From NCBI GenBank assembly GCA_024636935.1, contig JAGXGC010000027.1, positions 26,956 to 90,955 of the forward strand: a stretch of DNA of 64,000 nucleotides. Direction: 5' to 3'. How positions within the stretch are numbered: position 1 is the stretch's first letter; each line of letters begins with the position of its first letter. The position numbers were made by a program, and so were the translations under genes. The stretch comes from Sideroxydans sp. GTDB taxonomy: Bacteria; Pseudomonadota; Gammaproteobacteria; Burkholderiales; Gallionellaceae. This document shows positions 8,894 through 19,198 of the stretch, piece by piece. Below the pieces are notes generated by a model. That model saw only the letters and a program-made list of their open reading frames with translations, searched no databases and was not told where the DNA came from.

Positions 8894-10111
8894 TTAACTG
8901 CGATAACTTGCGTTGATCTTCACGTAGTCGTATGAGAAATCGCATGTCCACAGTGTCGCATCGACTGCACCGCGATCCAACACAACACGGATAGTGATGT
9001 CACTCTGTTGCATGACGCGCTGGCCGTCTTCTTCCTGATAGCTCATTGCTCGCCCACCATTTTCTGCGACCAATACATCATCGAGATACACCTTAAGTTT
9101 GGTGACATCAAGATCGGCTACGCCCGCGTAACCAATGGCTGCAAGAATGCGACCAAGATTAGGATCTGATGCAAAGAACGCAGTCTTGACCAAAGGGGAA
9201 TGCGCGATGGCATAGCCGATCTTTTTGCACTCGCCTTCGTCCTTGCCTCCATCGATCTGGATAGTGATGAACTTGGTTGCGCCTTCGCCGTCTCGCACTA
9301 TAGCTTGTGCCAACTCAGTTGCAACTTCAGTGATAACAGCCTGCATCGAAACGCACTCAGCACCCGTGATCTGCACACCGCTCATACCGGTTGCGATCAA
9401 CATCAAAGCATCGTTGGTGGAAGTGTCACCATCCACAGTGATGCAATTAAAAGACTTGTTCGCAGCCTCGCGCACCATCTCTTGCAACAGCGGCTGAGCG
9501 ATAGCTGCATCGGTCGCGATATAACCCAACATTGTTGCCATGTTGGGGTGGATCATGCCTGAGCCTTTTGAAATTCCGGTGATAGTGATTGTCTGGCCAC
9601 CAATCCGCACCTGTTTAGATACTGCTTTGGCTACGATGTCAGTGGTCATGATCGCGTGCGCTGCGTCATACCAATTATCAACCTTTAGATTAGCGATAGC
9701 CTGCGGCATACCGGCAACGATCTTGTCGACTGGAAGCGGCTCCATGATGACACCAGTCGAGTACGGCAGCACTTGTTCTGGCGTGCAGCCCAACAGTTTA
9801 GCCAGCGCTGTACAAGTGGTACGCGCAGCAGCCATGCCTTGCTCTCCGGTCCCTGCATTGGCATTACCAGTGTTGATCACCAGCGCACGGATAGAATTAT
9901 TCGTCGCCAGATGTTCCTTGGCTATAGTGACCGGTGCTGCGCAGAAACGATTGGTGGTGAACACGCCCGCAACAGTGGCTTCGTCTTCCAACTTAATGAC
10001 CAGCAGATCCTTGCGGTTTGCACGCTTGATACCTGCTTCTGCGATACCCAAAGAAACGCCCGCAACGGGCAACAGTTGTGCCGCGACGGGCGCTGATAGA
10101 TTCACCGGCAT
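8894..10111 (-). CDS. argJ: bifunctional ornithine acetyltransferase / N-acetylglutamate synthase
   Basis: ArgJ recycles the acetyl group from N-acetylornithine to glutamate and, when bifunctional, also acetylates glutamate from acetyl-CoA, in arginine synthesis. The precursor of 405 residues cleaves itself before the nucleophilic threonine: here [11 protein letters not shown] has Ala192–Thr193, giving α and β chains of normal size. Other family segments are [20 protein letters not shown] and the C-terminal [11 protein letters not shown]. It sits four bases behind the cyclic-nucleotide-binding gene. Whether the enzyme is mono- or bifunctional cannot be told from the sequence alone. Confidence 0.95.
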   Translation of the reverse strand: MPVNLSAPVAAQLLPVAGVSLGIAEAGIKRANRKDLLVIKLEDEATVAGVFTTNRFCAAPVTIAKEHLATNNSIRALVINTGNANAGTGEQGMAAARTTCTALAKLLGCTPEQVLPYSTGVIMEPLPVDKIVAGMPQAIANLKVDNWYDAAHAIMTTDIVAKAVSKQVRIGGQTITITGISKGSGMIHPNMATMLGYIATDAAIAQPLLQEMVREAANKSFNCITVDGDTSTNDALMLIATGMSGVQITGAECVSMQAVITEVATELAQAIVRDGEGATKFITIQIDGGKDEGECKKIGYAIAHSPLVKTAFFASDPNLGRILAAIGYAGVADLDVTKLKVYLDDVLVAENGGRAMSYQEEDGQRVMQQSDITIRVVLDRGAVDATLWTCDFSYDYVKINASYRS

Positions 10112-10115
10112 GATT

Positions 10116-10613
10116 TCAGAGGTGGCGGCCTGTTTTGTACAGATAGTTGGTCATCTCGACGGACTGAGCGTTCATGCGGCGCACGATGCCATGTGTGTGG
10201 CGCACGATACCGCGCATCACGTAATAAACGATGGCCGGCTGAGTGTTCAACAAAGATTCCAGCTTGCATCTATCAAGAATCAAGACCTGACAGTTGCTTT
10301 TTGCTGTGATGGTAGCGCTGATCTGAGAGACGTTGCCGCCGACGAAAGTGATGATGCCTGCCAGATCACCCGGCTGCAGAAGATGCAGTGTGGCATGTTC
10401 ATCACCGATATTAGCCGTCGCTTCAACTTCCCCGCTAGCCAGCATAACCAAGGAATTCTTCAGCTTTTCCTCGCCCGGACGTAGCAGACTTTCCCCTGCC
10501 TTGAACTCCCGCACTTCAAACAGCTGTCCCAGTGACTCGATCTCTGCATCGCGCAATTCTTCTGTCAGTGTCGAGTTATGCAAGGTTTGCAGAATCATTT
10601 GATCCGTCACCAT
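10116..10613 (-). CDS. cyclic-nucleotide-binding domain protein without DNA-binding domain
   Basis: A 165-residue protein with one cNMP-binding/Crp-type β-roll at about residues 25–130. Visible are [23 protein letters not shown] and [16 protein letters not shown], followed by a long helix where Crp-type proteins have helix C. The helix-turn-helix that would follow is absent: the protein ends at ...[11 protein letters not shown]. The pocket segment [10 protein letters not shown] lacks the arginine that binds the cyclic phosphate in true cAMP sites, so nucleotide binding is doubtful. It lies 26 bases behind secA and four before argJ. The ribosome site AGGGAG is clear. Its role is unknown. Confidence 0.75.
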   Translation of the reverse strand: MVTDQMILQTLHNSTLTEELRDAEIESLGQLFEVREFKAGESLLRPGEEKLKNSLVMLASGEVEATANIGDEHATLHLLQPGDLAGIITFVGGNVSQISATITAKSNCQVLILDRCKLESLLNTQPAIVYYVMRGIVRHTHGIVRRMNAQSVEMTNYLYKTGRHL

Positions 10614-10639
10614 CTTTGGTCTCCCTAGATTGTTATGTG

Positions 10640-13354
10640 TTAGTTCAGTTTACCGTGGCACTGCTTATATTTCTTGCCGGAACCACAAGGGCAAGGATCA
10701 TTACGGCCGACCTTCTCTCCTCCACGCACGAACGGCTTGTGCTCGGCGTCCCCACTACCACCTGAAGCCAGTGCTTCCTCGTAGGCCGCGTGATGATACT
10801 GCACATTTTCTGGCACGTGGGGCACTTCGGCCGCCTGCACCGCCTCTTCGCTTCGTATCTGCACATTCATCAGCGTTTGCGTTACATCACGTTTGATACC
10901 ATCCAGCATGGTCGAAAACAACTCAAAAGCCTCACGCTTGTATTCCTGTTTGGGGTTTTTCTGTGCGTAACCGCGCAGATGGATGCCTTGACGCAGGTGA
11001 TCCAATGATGCCAGATGCTCGCGCCAATGCTGGTCTACACTTTGCAACATTACTATACGTTCATAGCCGTGCATCACTTCGGCGCTGACCTGATCGACCT
11101 TGGCCTGATATTGCTGCTGAGCAGCCTCGACAATGCGCGCCAGCAACCCTTCGCCATCAAGCTGTTTGTCTTGCTCCATCCACTCCACAACAGGTAATTG
11201 CAATTGGAATTCTGCAGCCAGCGCCTTTTCCAATCCCAGCACATCCCACTGTTCTTCCATACTGCCAGATGGCATATGTAGCTCAACCAATTCACGTAGC
11301 ACACCGCCGCGCATCGCAGTCACAGTTTCAGTGATGTCAGTACTCTCCAGCAACTCGGCACGCTGTTGATAGATCACTTTGCGCTGGTCGTTGGATACAT
11401 CGTCATACTCCAATATCTGCTTACGCATATCGAAGTTGCGTGCTTCCACCTTGCGTTGGGCATTCTCGATAGCGCGTGTCACCCACACGTGCTCGATGGC
11501 TTCACCTTCTGGCAGCTTGAATCTATTCATGATCGCCGCCACTCGGTCGGATGCGAAAATGCGCAACAAAGAATCTTCCAATGACAGGTAGAAACGACTG
11601 GAGCCAGGGTCACCTTGACGACCGGATCGGCCACGCAGCTGATTGTCCACGCGACGCGACTCATGTCGTTCAGTACCGATGATGTGTAGGCCACCGCTGG
11701 CCAATACCTGCTCATGCACCGGCTGCCACGCAGCACGCAACTCGGCCACACGTTGTTCACGCGCATCCGCATCCAGACTCTCATCCATTCGCACCAGCTC
11801 AATCGGCTTTTCCACATTGCCGCCCAACACGATATCGGTACCACGACCCGCCATATTGGTGGCGATAGTGACCATGCCGGGCCGTCCAGCCTGAGCGACG
11901 ATCTCAGCCTCGCGCGCATGTTGCTTCGCGTTAAGTACCTGATGCGGCAAACCAGCCTTCTGCATCAGCCCAGACAACAATTCCGAAGTTTCAATAGAAG
12001 TCGTACCCACCAAGACCGGCTGCCCACGCTTATGACAATCACGCACATCGGCAATAACTGCCATGTATTTCTCATTAGCTGTCAGATACACCTTATCCAT
12101 CAAATCCTGTCGCACAGTAGGGCGGTGCGGCGGCACGATAACCGTCTCTAGGTTATAAATAGACTGGAATTCGAATGCTTCGGTATCTGCCGTACCGGTC
12201 ATGCCGGACAAGCGTTTGTACATACGGAAATAATTCTGGAAGGTGATGGAAGCCAGCGTCTGGTTCTCTTTCTGGATCGCCACGCCTTCCTTGGCCTCCA
12301 CTGCCTGATGAAGTCCGTCAGACCAACGACGGCCCGCCATTAGACGCCCGGTAAATTCATCTACGATCACTACTTCACCATCCTGAATGACGTAATGCTG
12401 GTCGAGATGGAACAGATTGTGTGCACGCAGGGCTGCGTACATGTGATGTATCAGGGTGATGTTAGCTGGGTCATACAGACTGCCACCTTCCGGCAACAGT
12501 CCCGCTTGCGAAAGCAGTTGCTCGGCATGTTCGTGCCCTGCCTCGCTCAATAGTATCTGGTGACTTTTCTCATCCACGCTGTAATCACCGGGAGCTTCAT
12601 CATCAGCCTGTCTTACAAGCTTGGGGGCTAGTGCATTGACGCGCACATAGATATCAACATTGTCTTCGGCCTGTCCAGAGATGATCAACGGCGTACGTGC
12701 CTCATCGATCAGAATGGAGTCGACCTCATCGACGATGGCAAAGTTCAGTCCGTGCTGGAAACGATCTTCCGCGCGTGCCGCCATGTTGTCTCGCAAATAG
12801 TCGAAACCAAACTCGTTGTTGGTACCATAAGTGATGTCTGCGTTGTAGGCAGCCAGTTTGTCACCGTGATCCATGTTGGAAAGGATTACACCAACGGACA
12901 AACCGAGGAAGCGATAGAGACGTCCCATCCACTCCGCATCACGCGAAGCCAGATAGTCATTCACTGTCACCACATGCACGCCTTTCCCAGACAATGCATT
13001 GAGGTAGGCGGGCAAAGTCGCCATCAGCGTCTTACCTTCACCTGTGCGCATTTCGGCGATCTTTCCATAATGCAGCACCATCCCGCCGACCAACTGCACA
13101 TCGAAATGGCGCATCTGCAAAATACGCCTACTGCCTTCCCGCACCACAGCGAAGGCTTCGGGCAGCAGAGAATCCAGTGTCTCACCTTTCTCTACACGCT
13201 GTTTGAACTCAGCCGTCTTGGCTTGCAATGCCTCATCGGACAGAGCTTGTATCGAAGGTTCCAGCGCATTGATGCGCGCGATAGTCTGACGATATTGTTT
13301 GAGCAAACGGTCGTTGCGACTGCCGAAGACGGATTTCAACAATTTGGAGATCAT
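10640..13354 (-). CDS. secA: preprotein translocase ATPase SecA
   Basis: SecA drives Sec-dependent export through SecYEG. The 904-residue protein has Walker [12 protein letters not shown] near residue 105, Walker [18 protein letters not shown], the preprotein cross-linking domain, helicase motifs ([24 protein letters not shown]) and the C-terminal zinc-finger tail [14 protein letters not shown] that binds SecB and the membrane. The start [16 protein letters not shown] is the usual SecA N-terminus; 11 further in-frame codons upstream are ignored. A terminator separates it from the preceding peptidase gene, so it has its own promoter and probably drives the downstream cNMP–argJ–ATPase–Nudix run. 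Confidence 0.97.
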   Translation of the reverse strand: MISKLLKSVFGSRNDRLLKQYRQTIARINALEPSIQALSDEALQAKTAEFKQRVEKGETLDSLLPEAFAVVREGSRRILQMRHFDVQLVGGMVLHYGKIAEMRTGEGKTLMATLPAYLNALSGKGVHVVTVNDYLASRDAEWMGRLYRFLGLSVGVILSNMDHGDKLAAYNADITYGTNNEFGFDYLRDNMAARAEDRFQHGLNFAIVDEVDSILIDEARTPLIISGQAEDNVDIYVRVNALAPKLVRQADDEAPGDYSVDEKSHQILLSEAGHEHAEQLLSQAGLLPEGGSLYDPANITLIHHMYAALRAHNLFHLDQHYVIQDGEVVIVDEFTGRLMAGRRWSDGLHQAVEAKEGVAIQKENQTLASITFQNYFRMYKRLSGMTGTADTEAFEFQSIYNLETVIVPPHRPTVRQDLMDKVYLTANEKYMAVIADVRDCHKRGQPVLVGTTSIETSELLSGLMQKAGLPHQVLNAKQHAREAEIVAQAGRPGMVTIATNMAGRGTDIVLGGNVEKPIELVRMDESLDADAREQRVAELRAAWQPVHEQVLASGGLHIIGTERHESRRVDNQLRGRSGRQGDPGSSRFYLSLEDSLLRIFASDRVAAIMNRFKLPEGEAIEHVWVTRAIENAQRKVEARNFDMRKQILEYDDVSNDQRKVIYQQRAELLESTDITETVTAMRGGVLRELVELHMPSGSMEEQWDVLGLEKALAAEFQLQLPVVEWMEQDKQLDGEGLLARIVEAAQQQYQAKVDQVSAEVMHGYERIVMLQSVDQHWREHLASLDHLRQGIHLRGYAQKNPKQEYKREAFELFSTMLDGIKRDVTQTLMNVQIRSEEAVQAAEVPHVPENVQYHHAAYEEALASGGSGDAEHKPFVRGGEKVGRNDPCPCGSGKKYKQCHGKLN

Positions 13355-13388
13355 GCTTGTATTTTCTGTGAAGATTGTGACGAACAAA

Positions 13389-13418
13389 TAAAAAAGGGTG
13401 AGGTACCCACCTCACCCT
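13389..13418 (-). terminator. rho-independent terminator behind the M23 peptidase gene
   Basis: On the minus strand AGGGTGAGGT, loop GGGT and ACCTCACCCT form a perfect 10-bp stem followed directly by a T-run. It lies 18 bases behind the peptidase stop and ahead of secA. Confidence 0.85.
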
Positions 13419-13436
13419 GCCGTAAAGAAGCTTGCT

Positions 13437-14360
13437 TCAACTGGCTGCTTTTTCCAGGAAGCGCACCGGATTCTGAGCCGACCCCCTGTATCTCACTTCA
13501 AAATGCAGGTGATTGCCGGTAGAGCGTCCAGTACTGCCGACTTTTGCGATCTCGTGCCCGCGGCGTACTACTTCGCCGACCTTGACCAGCAGCTTGGAAG
13601 CATGCGCATAGCGGGTGATGATCTGGTTACCGTGATCTATCTCGACCATATTACCATACTGAGGGTGCATGCCCGCGAACACCACGACGCCTCCTGCCGA
13701 GGCAAATACCGGCGTACCCGACGGCACCATATAGTCCACGCCTTCATGCATCGCGTTTTTACCGGTGAATGGGTCTATGCGCCAGCCAAAGTTGGAGGAA
13801 TACCAACTCACCGTAATCGGCGCCACCGAGGGCAGCATCTTTTTATCTAGCTTGTCCTGTTGCAGCAGCGTCTCAAGTGCGACCAATTTGTCGCTTCTGT
13901 CACCCAACAAGGAGTTCAACTCATCCAACTGCTGCAGCATTGTTTCTAGAGAAATATCCTGTTGTGGCGGCACTGTCAGGAGAGGCCCGCCCTGCGCCGG
14001 CTTTTGTCCGAACGAAAATTCCTGCGGCTGCATACCACTCAACTTGGCTAGGCGTGCGCCCAAACCATCGAGACGCTGAAGCTGCGCCTGCATCTGCCCC
14101 AAACGCACCGCCATCGCATCCAAGCTCTGACGCATGAACAATTCCTGCTTGCGCAACTCCTCGTCTTGGGCACTTGCCAACCAGCCCTTCAACTCGCTAC
14201 TGATCGTACCAGGCTGAAAACGTACGATGGCGTATTGCGCCATCAACACTGCTGCAACGAACAGGCCCAGCGACATCAAACCGGCCAGCAGCATATGCGT
14301 ACCTGTCAGCGTCAGACTGCGCGCTTTTGCAGAACTGTTCGAAACTAGAATAATATTCAC
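13437..14360 (-). CDS. M23-family murein peptidase, membrane-anchored
   Basis: A 307-residue protein with a single N-terminal membrane segment (about residues 22–45), a periplasmic coiled-coil region (about 65–160) and a C-terminal LytM/M23 zinc peptidase domain (about 185–300). The zinc ligands are visible as HEGVDYM (H and D) and HLHFE. The QYGNMVEIDHGNQIITRYAH core is canonical. Such proteins cleave peptidoglycan cross-links or, when degenerate, activate amidases; the ligands here are intact. Placement between secA and dciA/lpxC is conserved in betaproteobacteria, where it is often annotated as a NlpD/MepM-like peptidase. It is followed by an intrinsic terminator. Confidence 0.88.
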   Translation of the reverse strand: MNIILVSNSSAKARSLTLTGTHMLLAGLMSLGLFVAAVLMAQYAIVRFQPGTISSELKGWLASAQDEELRKQELFMRQSLDAMAVRLGQMQAQLQRLDGLGARLAKLSGMQPQEFSFGQKPAQGGPLLTVPPQQDISLETMLQQLDELNSLLGDRSDKLVALETLLQQDKLDKKMLPSVAPITVSWYSSNFGWRIDPFTGKNAMHEGVDYMVPSGTPVFASAGGVVVFAGMHPQYGNMVEIDHGNQIITRYAHASKLLVKVGEVVRRGHEIAKVGSTGRSTGNHLHFEVRYRGSAQNPVRFLEKAAS

Positions 14361-14393
14361 TTCTACACTCCCCTACGAGATTTCAAAACGACT

Positions 14394-14816
14394 GTGCCCA
14401 ACCGCCTGAATGACTTTCTGGACTCCGATCCAAAACTGAAGCAACTCACACTCGCGGCACGCCAGCTCGTGTGGTTACAACATCAATATCGGTCCATCGC
14501 GCCGCCTTCTTTAGTTCAAGGCAGCCGTGTCTTACGGTTTGAAAACAATCATCTGACCTTGGCTGCCGACAATGGTGCAGTCGCCAACAAACTCAAACAA
14601 CTCGCCCCTCAATTAATTTCTTCATTTCGAACAAGGGGATGCGAGGTTACTGGAATTCAAACGCAGGTGCAAGTAAACGCCAACCCGCCTGTAGCGCCGT
14701 TGCCACCCAGAGCGCTTGGCGAACAAGGTCGTGTTGCGCTGGATGAGTTGGCGCATGATTTACCGGAAGGAGATCTAAAGTCGGCGATAGAACGCCTTGC
14801 TCATATCAAACGTTAG
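14394..14816 (+). CDS. dciA: DciA-like (DUF721) protein
   Basis: DUF721 proteins of the DciA type load or retain the replicative helicase DnaB in bacteria lacking DnaC. The 140-residue protein has the helical N-terminus and the β-rich KH-like core (VLRFENNHLTLAADNGAVANKLKQ) expected of the family. The segment ELAHDLPEGDLKSAIERLA forms a terminal helix. It starts at a GTG, 33 bases from the divergent peptidase gene, and overlaps convergently by four bases with the small membrane protein gene behind lpxC. The place next to secA and lpxC is usual for this gene. Function is inferred from the family; the protein is divergent. Confidence 0.72.
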   Translation: MPNRLNDFLDSDPKLKQLTLAARQLVWLQHQYRSIAPPSLVQGSRVLRFENNHLTLAADNGAVANKLKQLAPQLISSFRTRGCEVTGIQTQVQVNANPPVAPLPPRALGEQGRVALDELAHDLPEGDLKSAIERLAHIKR

Positions 14817-15010
14817 ACAAAGACCCGCCAAGCGACCAAGCCGAAGCGCTCTAACCCATACAACACGGCGAATACAAGCAACAAGAACAAAAGGAACCGC
14901 ACGATCTGACTGATGAATCTCAGATAGCGAAAATCTCGCGTGAACAGATAGGCCAGACCGGATACTGCTACTAACAACGCCGACAGCAGCAAGACCAATC
15001 GAATCAGCAT
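14813..15010 (-). CDS. small two-span membrane protein behind lpxC
   Basis: A 65-residue hydrophobic protein with two predicted membrane helices (about residues 2–24 and 35–58) joined by a short basic loop, FTRDFRYLRF. It begins 12 bases behind the lpxC stop on the same strand, so it is likely the last gene of the division and cell-wall operon. I recognise no named family. It ends in a four-base convergent overlap with dciA. It could be a chance frame, but the tight position, start codon and amphipathic pattern speak for a real gene. Confidence 0.6.
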   Translation of the reverse strand: MLIRLVLLLSALLVAVSGLAYLFTRDFRYLRFISQIVRFLLFLLLVFAVLYGLERFGLVAWRVFV

Positions 15011-15022
15011 ACCAACCTCAGA

Positions 15023-15940
15023 TTAGACAGGTTGTAGTTGCAGGCGCAAAAAGTCAGGCGCCTCTTCAGCCTTGGTGAAAGTTGCGTATTCCCATGCCGA
15101 CTCATCTGCAAGCAATGCACGACAGAGGGCATTGTTTAGCGCATGACCTGATTTGTATCCAGAGAAAGCACCTATCAGAGGGTGGCCGAGCAGATACAGG
15201 TCACCGATCGCATCCAGCACCTTGTGCTTGACGAACTCGTCCTCGAAACGCAAGCCGTCCGGATTGATCACGCGGTACTCGTCCATCACGATGGCATTGT
15301 CCAGATTCCCGCCCAATGCCAAACCCTGCGCGCGCATATTCTCGACATCCTGCATAAAACCGAATGTGCGTGCCCGACTGACTTCTTTTATATAAGACTG
15401 CTCGCCCAGATCGACAACGACGTCCTGTTTGGTATTGGCAAATACCGGATGGGCGAAGTTGATGGTGAAACTCAACTTGTAGCCATTGAACGGCTCGAAA
15501 CGCACCCACTTATCCCCGTCTTTTACTTCAACAGTCTTTTTTATACGGATGAATTTCTTGGGGGCATCCTGCTCAACAATACCTGCCGATTGCAGCAGAA
15601 AGATAAAAGTACCCGCACTACCGTCCATGATAGGCAACTCGGGACTGGTCAGCTCAACGATGGCGTTATCTATCCCCAATCCGGCCAAGGCCGACATCAA
15701 ATGTTCGACCGTCGCCACGCGCGCACCGTTCGCCTCCAGACAAGTAGACAGGCGCGTGTCATGCACCGCATGTGCTTCAGCACGAATGTCCGATGACTGT
15801 GGCAGATCCACGCGACGAAACACGATGCCGCTATCGATAGCCGCAGGACGCAAGGTCAGATAGACCTTCTCGCCTGTATGCAAGCCGACACCGGTCGCTT
15901 CGACCACCGTCTTCAATGTGCGTTGTTTGACCATTCCCAT
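15023..15940 (-). CDS. lpxC: UDP-3-O-acyl-N-acetylglucosamine deacetylase
   Basis: LpxC is the zinc deacetylase that commits precursor to lipid A synthesis in the cytoplasm. The 305-residue protein has [13 protein letters not shown] at the N-terminus, the zinc ligands in [13 protein letters not shown] (His) and [14 protein letters not shown] (His, Asp), and the catalytic SGHALNN. A second ATG two codons on (MVKQRTLK) matches the usual family start equally well. It follows ftsZ by 77 bases, the classic end of the dcw cluster. Confidence 0.96.
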   Translation of the reverse strand: MGMVKQRTLKTVVEATGVGLHTGEKVYLTLRPAAIDSGIVFRRVDLPQSSDIRAEAHAVHDTRLSTCLEANGARVATVEHLMSALAGLGIDNAIVELTSPELPIMDGSAGTFIFLLQSAGIVEQDAPKKFIRIKKTVEVKDGDKWVRFEPFNGYKLSFTINFAHPVFANTKQDVVVDLGEQSYIKEVSRARTFGFMQDVENMRAQGLALGGNLDNAIVMDEYRVINPDGLRFEDEFVKHKVLDAIGDLYLLGHPLIGAFSGYKSGHALNNALCRALLADESAWEYATFTKAEEAPDFLRLQLQPV

Positions 15941-16017
15941 TTACCTGATTGTTTCGCTGACGAGTTTAGCATAGGCCACTGTTGCAGCCTGGTGCCATGG
16001 CCCGTCTTTACGCCCAC

Positions 16018-17178
16018 TCAGTCCGCCTGTTTACGCAGGAAAGACGGAATATCCAGAGTCTCGACACCGGACTGCTTCATCGCCTCAACTGCTTCACGAT
16101 GACGCCCGCTACGCATTACGGCCGGCATGTCCAACTCGCTGAAATCAACCATAGGCGCATCATGTGTGCCGGTACGCAACTGTGCCTGAGGCACCAAGAC
16201 AGGACGGGACTGAGGCTTGCGAACCTCGCCCAAACCAGTCGCCACGATGGTCACGCGCAATTCGTCGCCCATGTTCTCGTCGAATACGGAACCGACGATA
16301 ACCGTTGCTTCTGATGCGGCGAACTGGAAACAGTTCATCACCTCATGGAACTCTTCCAGAGTGATCTCGCTGCTGGAGGTCACGTTGACCAAAACACCGC
16401 GCGCACCGGTCAAATCCACATCTTCCAGCAGCGGGCTGGCGATTGCCTGCTCTGCAGCACGCTGTGCACGGTTTTCACCGGATGCCACGGCAGACCCCAT
16501 CATCGCCATACCGTTCTCTGACATCACTGTGCATACGTCGGCAAAGTCCACGTTAATCATGCCCGGCACATTGATGACTTCTGCGATTCCAGCTACCGCG
16601 CCATGCAGCACCCCGTTGGATGCCGTATAGGCTGCTGGCATGGTCGTCTTGCCACCCAGGACTTCCATCAGCTTTGCATTCGGCACGATGATCAGCGAAT
16701 CGACATAAGCAGCCAATTCTTCGATACCCTGCTGCGCGATCGCCATACGCTTGCCTTCGAACACGAACGGCTTGGTTACCACAGCGACCGTGAGGATGCC
16801 CATCTCCTTGGCCACCTGCGCCACGATAGGAGCAGCTCCAGTTCCTGTACCTCCCCCCATGCCAGCGGTGATGAACACCATGTTCGCGCCATCGATAATC
16901 TCGGCGATGCGTTCACGATCCTCTTCAGCTGCAGCTTGACCGATCTGTGGCTTGGCACCTGCACCGAGACCCTTTGTCAGCGCAGAACCGATCTGCAACT
17001 GAACACGTGCCTTGCTGCGCTTCAATGCTTGCGCATCAGTATTGATGGTAATGAACTCGACACCTTGCACACCCTGTTCGATCATATGATCGACCGCATT
17101 GCCGCCGCAGCCGCCCACGCCCACCACCTTGATCACCGCGCCTTGCGGTTGTGCATCCAAAAGTTCGAAAGCCATCAT
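16018..17178 (-). CDS. ftsZ: cell division GTPase FtsZ
   Basis: FtsZ polymerises into the Z-ring. The 386-residue protein contains VIKVVGVGGCGGNAVDHM, the tubulin signature GGGTGTGAAP, the T7-loop region NVDFADV and the C-terminal peptide DIPSFLRKQAD that binds FtsA, ZipA and ZapD. Two adjacent ATGs (17178 and 17175) follow AAGGAG, and either could be used. The ftsA–ftsZ gap is 66 bases and AT-rich, so an extra ftsZ promoter there is possible, though I see no clear hexamers. zapD, encoding a binding partner, is also in the window. Confidence 0.97.
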   Translation of the reverse strand: MMAFELLDAQPQGAVIKVVGVGGCGGNAVDHMIEQGVQGVEFITINTDAQALKRSKARVQLQIGSALTKGLGAGAKPQIGQAAAEEDRERIAEIIDGANMVFITAGMGGGTGTGAAPIVAQVAKEMGILTVAVVTKPFVFEGKRMAIAQQGIEELAAYVDSLIIVPNAKLMEVLGGKTTMPAAYTASNGVLHGAVAGIAEVINVPGMINVDFADVCTVMSENGMAMMGSAVASGENRAQRAAEQAIASPLLEDVDLTGARGVLVNVTSSSEITLEEFHEVMNCFQFAASEATVIVGSVFDENMGDELRVTIVATGLGEVRKPQSRPVLVPQAQLRTGTHDAPMVDFSELDMPAVMRSGRHREAVEAMKQSGVETLDIPSFLRKQAD

Positions 17179-17244
17179 TTTTCTCCTTAAAGTTGATAAC
17201 AAATAATTAATACAAAACCGACCATTTCCACAGCACGCCTACTG

Positions 17245-18474
17245 CTAAAAATTCCCTTTGAACCAATCTTTCATCTTTTCCAGCACATCATTGAACGAAC
17301 CCGTACCCACTCTGGACACTTCATGGCGCTGGTGACGCTCCAGTCCGTACACCAACAGACCTACCCCCGTCGCATAACGCGGAGTCTTAACTACAGCCGA
17401 CAGCCCGCCGATATTGCGCGGCAAACCCAAGCGCACCGGTAGGTGGAATATCTCTTCACCCAACTCGACCATTCCCTGCATGGCGCCACTACCGCCGGTG
17501 ATAACAATCCCGGACGAAAGCAGATCTTCAAAACCGCTACGACGAATCTCGGTCTGTACCAGCGAATACAACTCTTCCACGCGCGGCTCGATCACCTCGG
17601 CCAATGTCTGTCGCGACAACATGCGCGCACTTCGCTCACCCACGCCGGGAACCTCGATTGGCGCATCGTTCGCCAGCTGGCGCAGCGCACAGCCATACTT
17701 GATCTTGATATCTTCCGCATCCTTGGTCGGTGTGCGCAAAGCCATCGCGATGTCGTTGGTGATCTGGTCACCCGCGATGGGGATCACAGCTGTGTGCCGA
17801 ATCGCACCACCGGTGAAGATCGCCACATCGGTAGTGCCACCGCCGATATCCACCAAGCACACGCCCAGTTCCCGCTCATCATCAGCCAGCACCGCTTTGC
17901 TCGACGCCAGTGGCTGCAGGATCATGTCTTCGACTTCCAGTCCGCAGCGATGAATGCATTTCAAGATGTTCTGCACTGCCGATACCGCACCGGTCACGAT
18001 GTGTATTTCCACTTCCAGACGCATGCCGCTCATGCCCATCGGTTTTTTGATGCCACTCTGCCCGTCGATGCTGAACTCCTGCTCCAGGATGTGCAGAATC
18101 TGCTGATCGCCCGGCAGGCTGATCGAACTGGCGGTCTCGATGGCGCGCACCACATCGGTATGCGCCACTTCCTTGTCCTTGATCTTGATCATGCCGTGCG
18201 CATTCGAGCTACGGATATGGCCGCCCGCAATACCTGTATAGACATGCTTGATCTTGCAGTCCGCCATCAGCTCTGCTTCCTGCAGCGCTTGTTGGATGGC
18301 CCCCACCGTGGCATCGATGTTCACCACCATGCCTTTTTTCATGCCTGAAGATTGATGCATGCCGGCACCGATCACTTCCAACGTACCTTCCGCCGTCACC
18401 TCTGCCACGATGCACGCGATCTTCGACGTGCCGATATCCAGACCCACGACCAGATTTTTACTCTCTTTGCTCAT
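17245..18474 (-). CDS. ftsA: cell division protein FtsA
   Basis: FtsA is the actin-like protein that tethers FtsZ to the membrane. The 409-residue protein has the phosphate-1 motif GLDIGTSKI, the phosphate-2 motif DIGGGTTDVAIF, the SHS2-type 1C domain between them and a C-terminal amphipathic helix (LEKMKDWFKGNF). The start at 18474 is preceded by AGGAGAAGGTG; the longer open frame to 18657 lies inside ftsQ. It follows ftsQ by 19 bases. Confidence 0.96.
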   Translation of the reverse strand: MSKESKNLVVGLDIGTSKIACIVAEVTAEGTLEVIGAGMHQSSGMKKGMVVNIDATVGAIQQALQEAELMADCKIKHVYTGIAGGHIRSSNAHGMIKIKDKEVAHTDVVRAIETASSISLPGDQQILHILEQEFSIDGQSGIKKPMGMSGMRLEVEIHIVTGAVSAVQNILKCIHRCGLEVEDMILQPLASSKAVLADDERELGVCLVDIGGGTTDVAIFTGGAIRHTAVIPIAGDQITNDIAMALRTPTKDAEDIKIKYGCALRQLANDAPIEVPGVGERSARMLSRQTLAEVIEPRVEELYSLVQTEIRRSGFEDLLSSGIVITGGSGAMQGMVELGEEIFHLPVRLGLPRNIGGLSAVVKTPRYATGVGLLVYGLERHQRHEVSRVGTGSFNDVLEKMKDWFKGNF

Positions 18475-18493
18475 CACCTTCTCCTGATCACCC

Positions 18494-19198
18494 TTATGCC
18501 GCGCCAAGCGGCGGCTGCACCGCGAATCCATTTCGATAGCGCAAATCAATGCGCCGTGCATTCGGCATGCGCACCGCGACGCTATATGGGAATACCTTAA
18601 CGAAACGTGCCAATCTTTCGCGCATCGCTTCGCGCCCCAGCGCGATCTCCATGCCATCGTCCAACTTGGCTTGCCAAGCCATGCGCGGCGATAGTGTTAG
18701 TTGCACGATGTGCCGTTGCAGCGGCAACAACTCCTCCTCCAACTCACCGAACATTCGCGCCACCACCAACGAATTCTCCTGCTCTGCAAAGAAAGCGGGC
18801 AACTGTTCATCAGCCTGCGCCTCGAACACCTCACCATAGCTATTCACCAAGGCTGTCTTGTTCCAACGCGCCAATGCAACGTGCTCTTCCAGATTCACTT
18901 CCAGCTGCCATGGAAATTTGCGCCGTACACTCACCGAGCGCACCCAAGGCAATTGTTGGAAAGCGGCACGCGTCTGCACCAGATCGATCGTGAAAAAGTT
19001 GCCGCGTATCTGATCCCGAACCACCTCTTCCAACTGAGCCTTCGCTATCCGTTGTGGCGTTGCAGTCAACACCACCGCCTGCAATGAGAAAGCCGGCAAC
19101 TGCGACACATAGCGCAACAGTCCGTACACAATCAGCAGCGCGCTGAAAATGAACAACACATTGGCGACACCGCGCAACAGATGCGTGTTATCCCACAT
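18494..19198 (-). CDS. ftsQ: cell division protein FtsQ
   Basis: FtsQ is a single-span inner-membrane protein whose periplasmic POTRA and β-domains recruit FtsB and FtsL. The 234-residue protein has one membrane helix (about 11–30), a POTRA region ([20 protein letters not shown] to [12 protein letters not shown]) and the FtsQ core with [20 protein letters not shown]. The start MWDNTHLL at 19198 has GGAGGG five bases upstream; a GTG two codons earlier overlaps that ribosome site and is less likely. The 5' end overlaps ddl by 11 bases. Confidence 0.93.
   Translation of the reverse strand: MWDNTHLLRGVANVLFIFSALLIVYGLLRYVSQLPAFSLQAVVLTATPQRIAKAQLEEVVRDQIRGNFFTIDLVQTRAAFQQLPWVRSVSVRRKFPWQLEVNLEEHVALARWNKTALVNSYGEVFEAQADEQLPAFFAEQENSLVVARMFGELEEELLPLQRHIVQLTLSPRMAWQAKLDDGMEIALGREAMRERLARFVKVFPYSVAVRMPNARRIDLRYRNGFAVQPPLGAA

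Noticed and set aside
9540..10484. 314-codon plus-strand frame across argJ and the cNMP gene
   Set aside because: It spans two genes on the other strand and has no family features.
15182..15796. 204-codon plus-strand frame opposite lpxC
   Set aside because: Antisense to a certain gene, no domain or ribosome site.
17443..18348. 301-codon frame opposite ftsA
   Set aside because: Antisense shadow full of His, Arg and Gln; ftsA is intact on the other strand.
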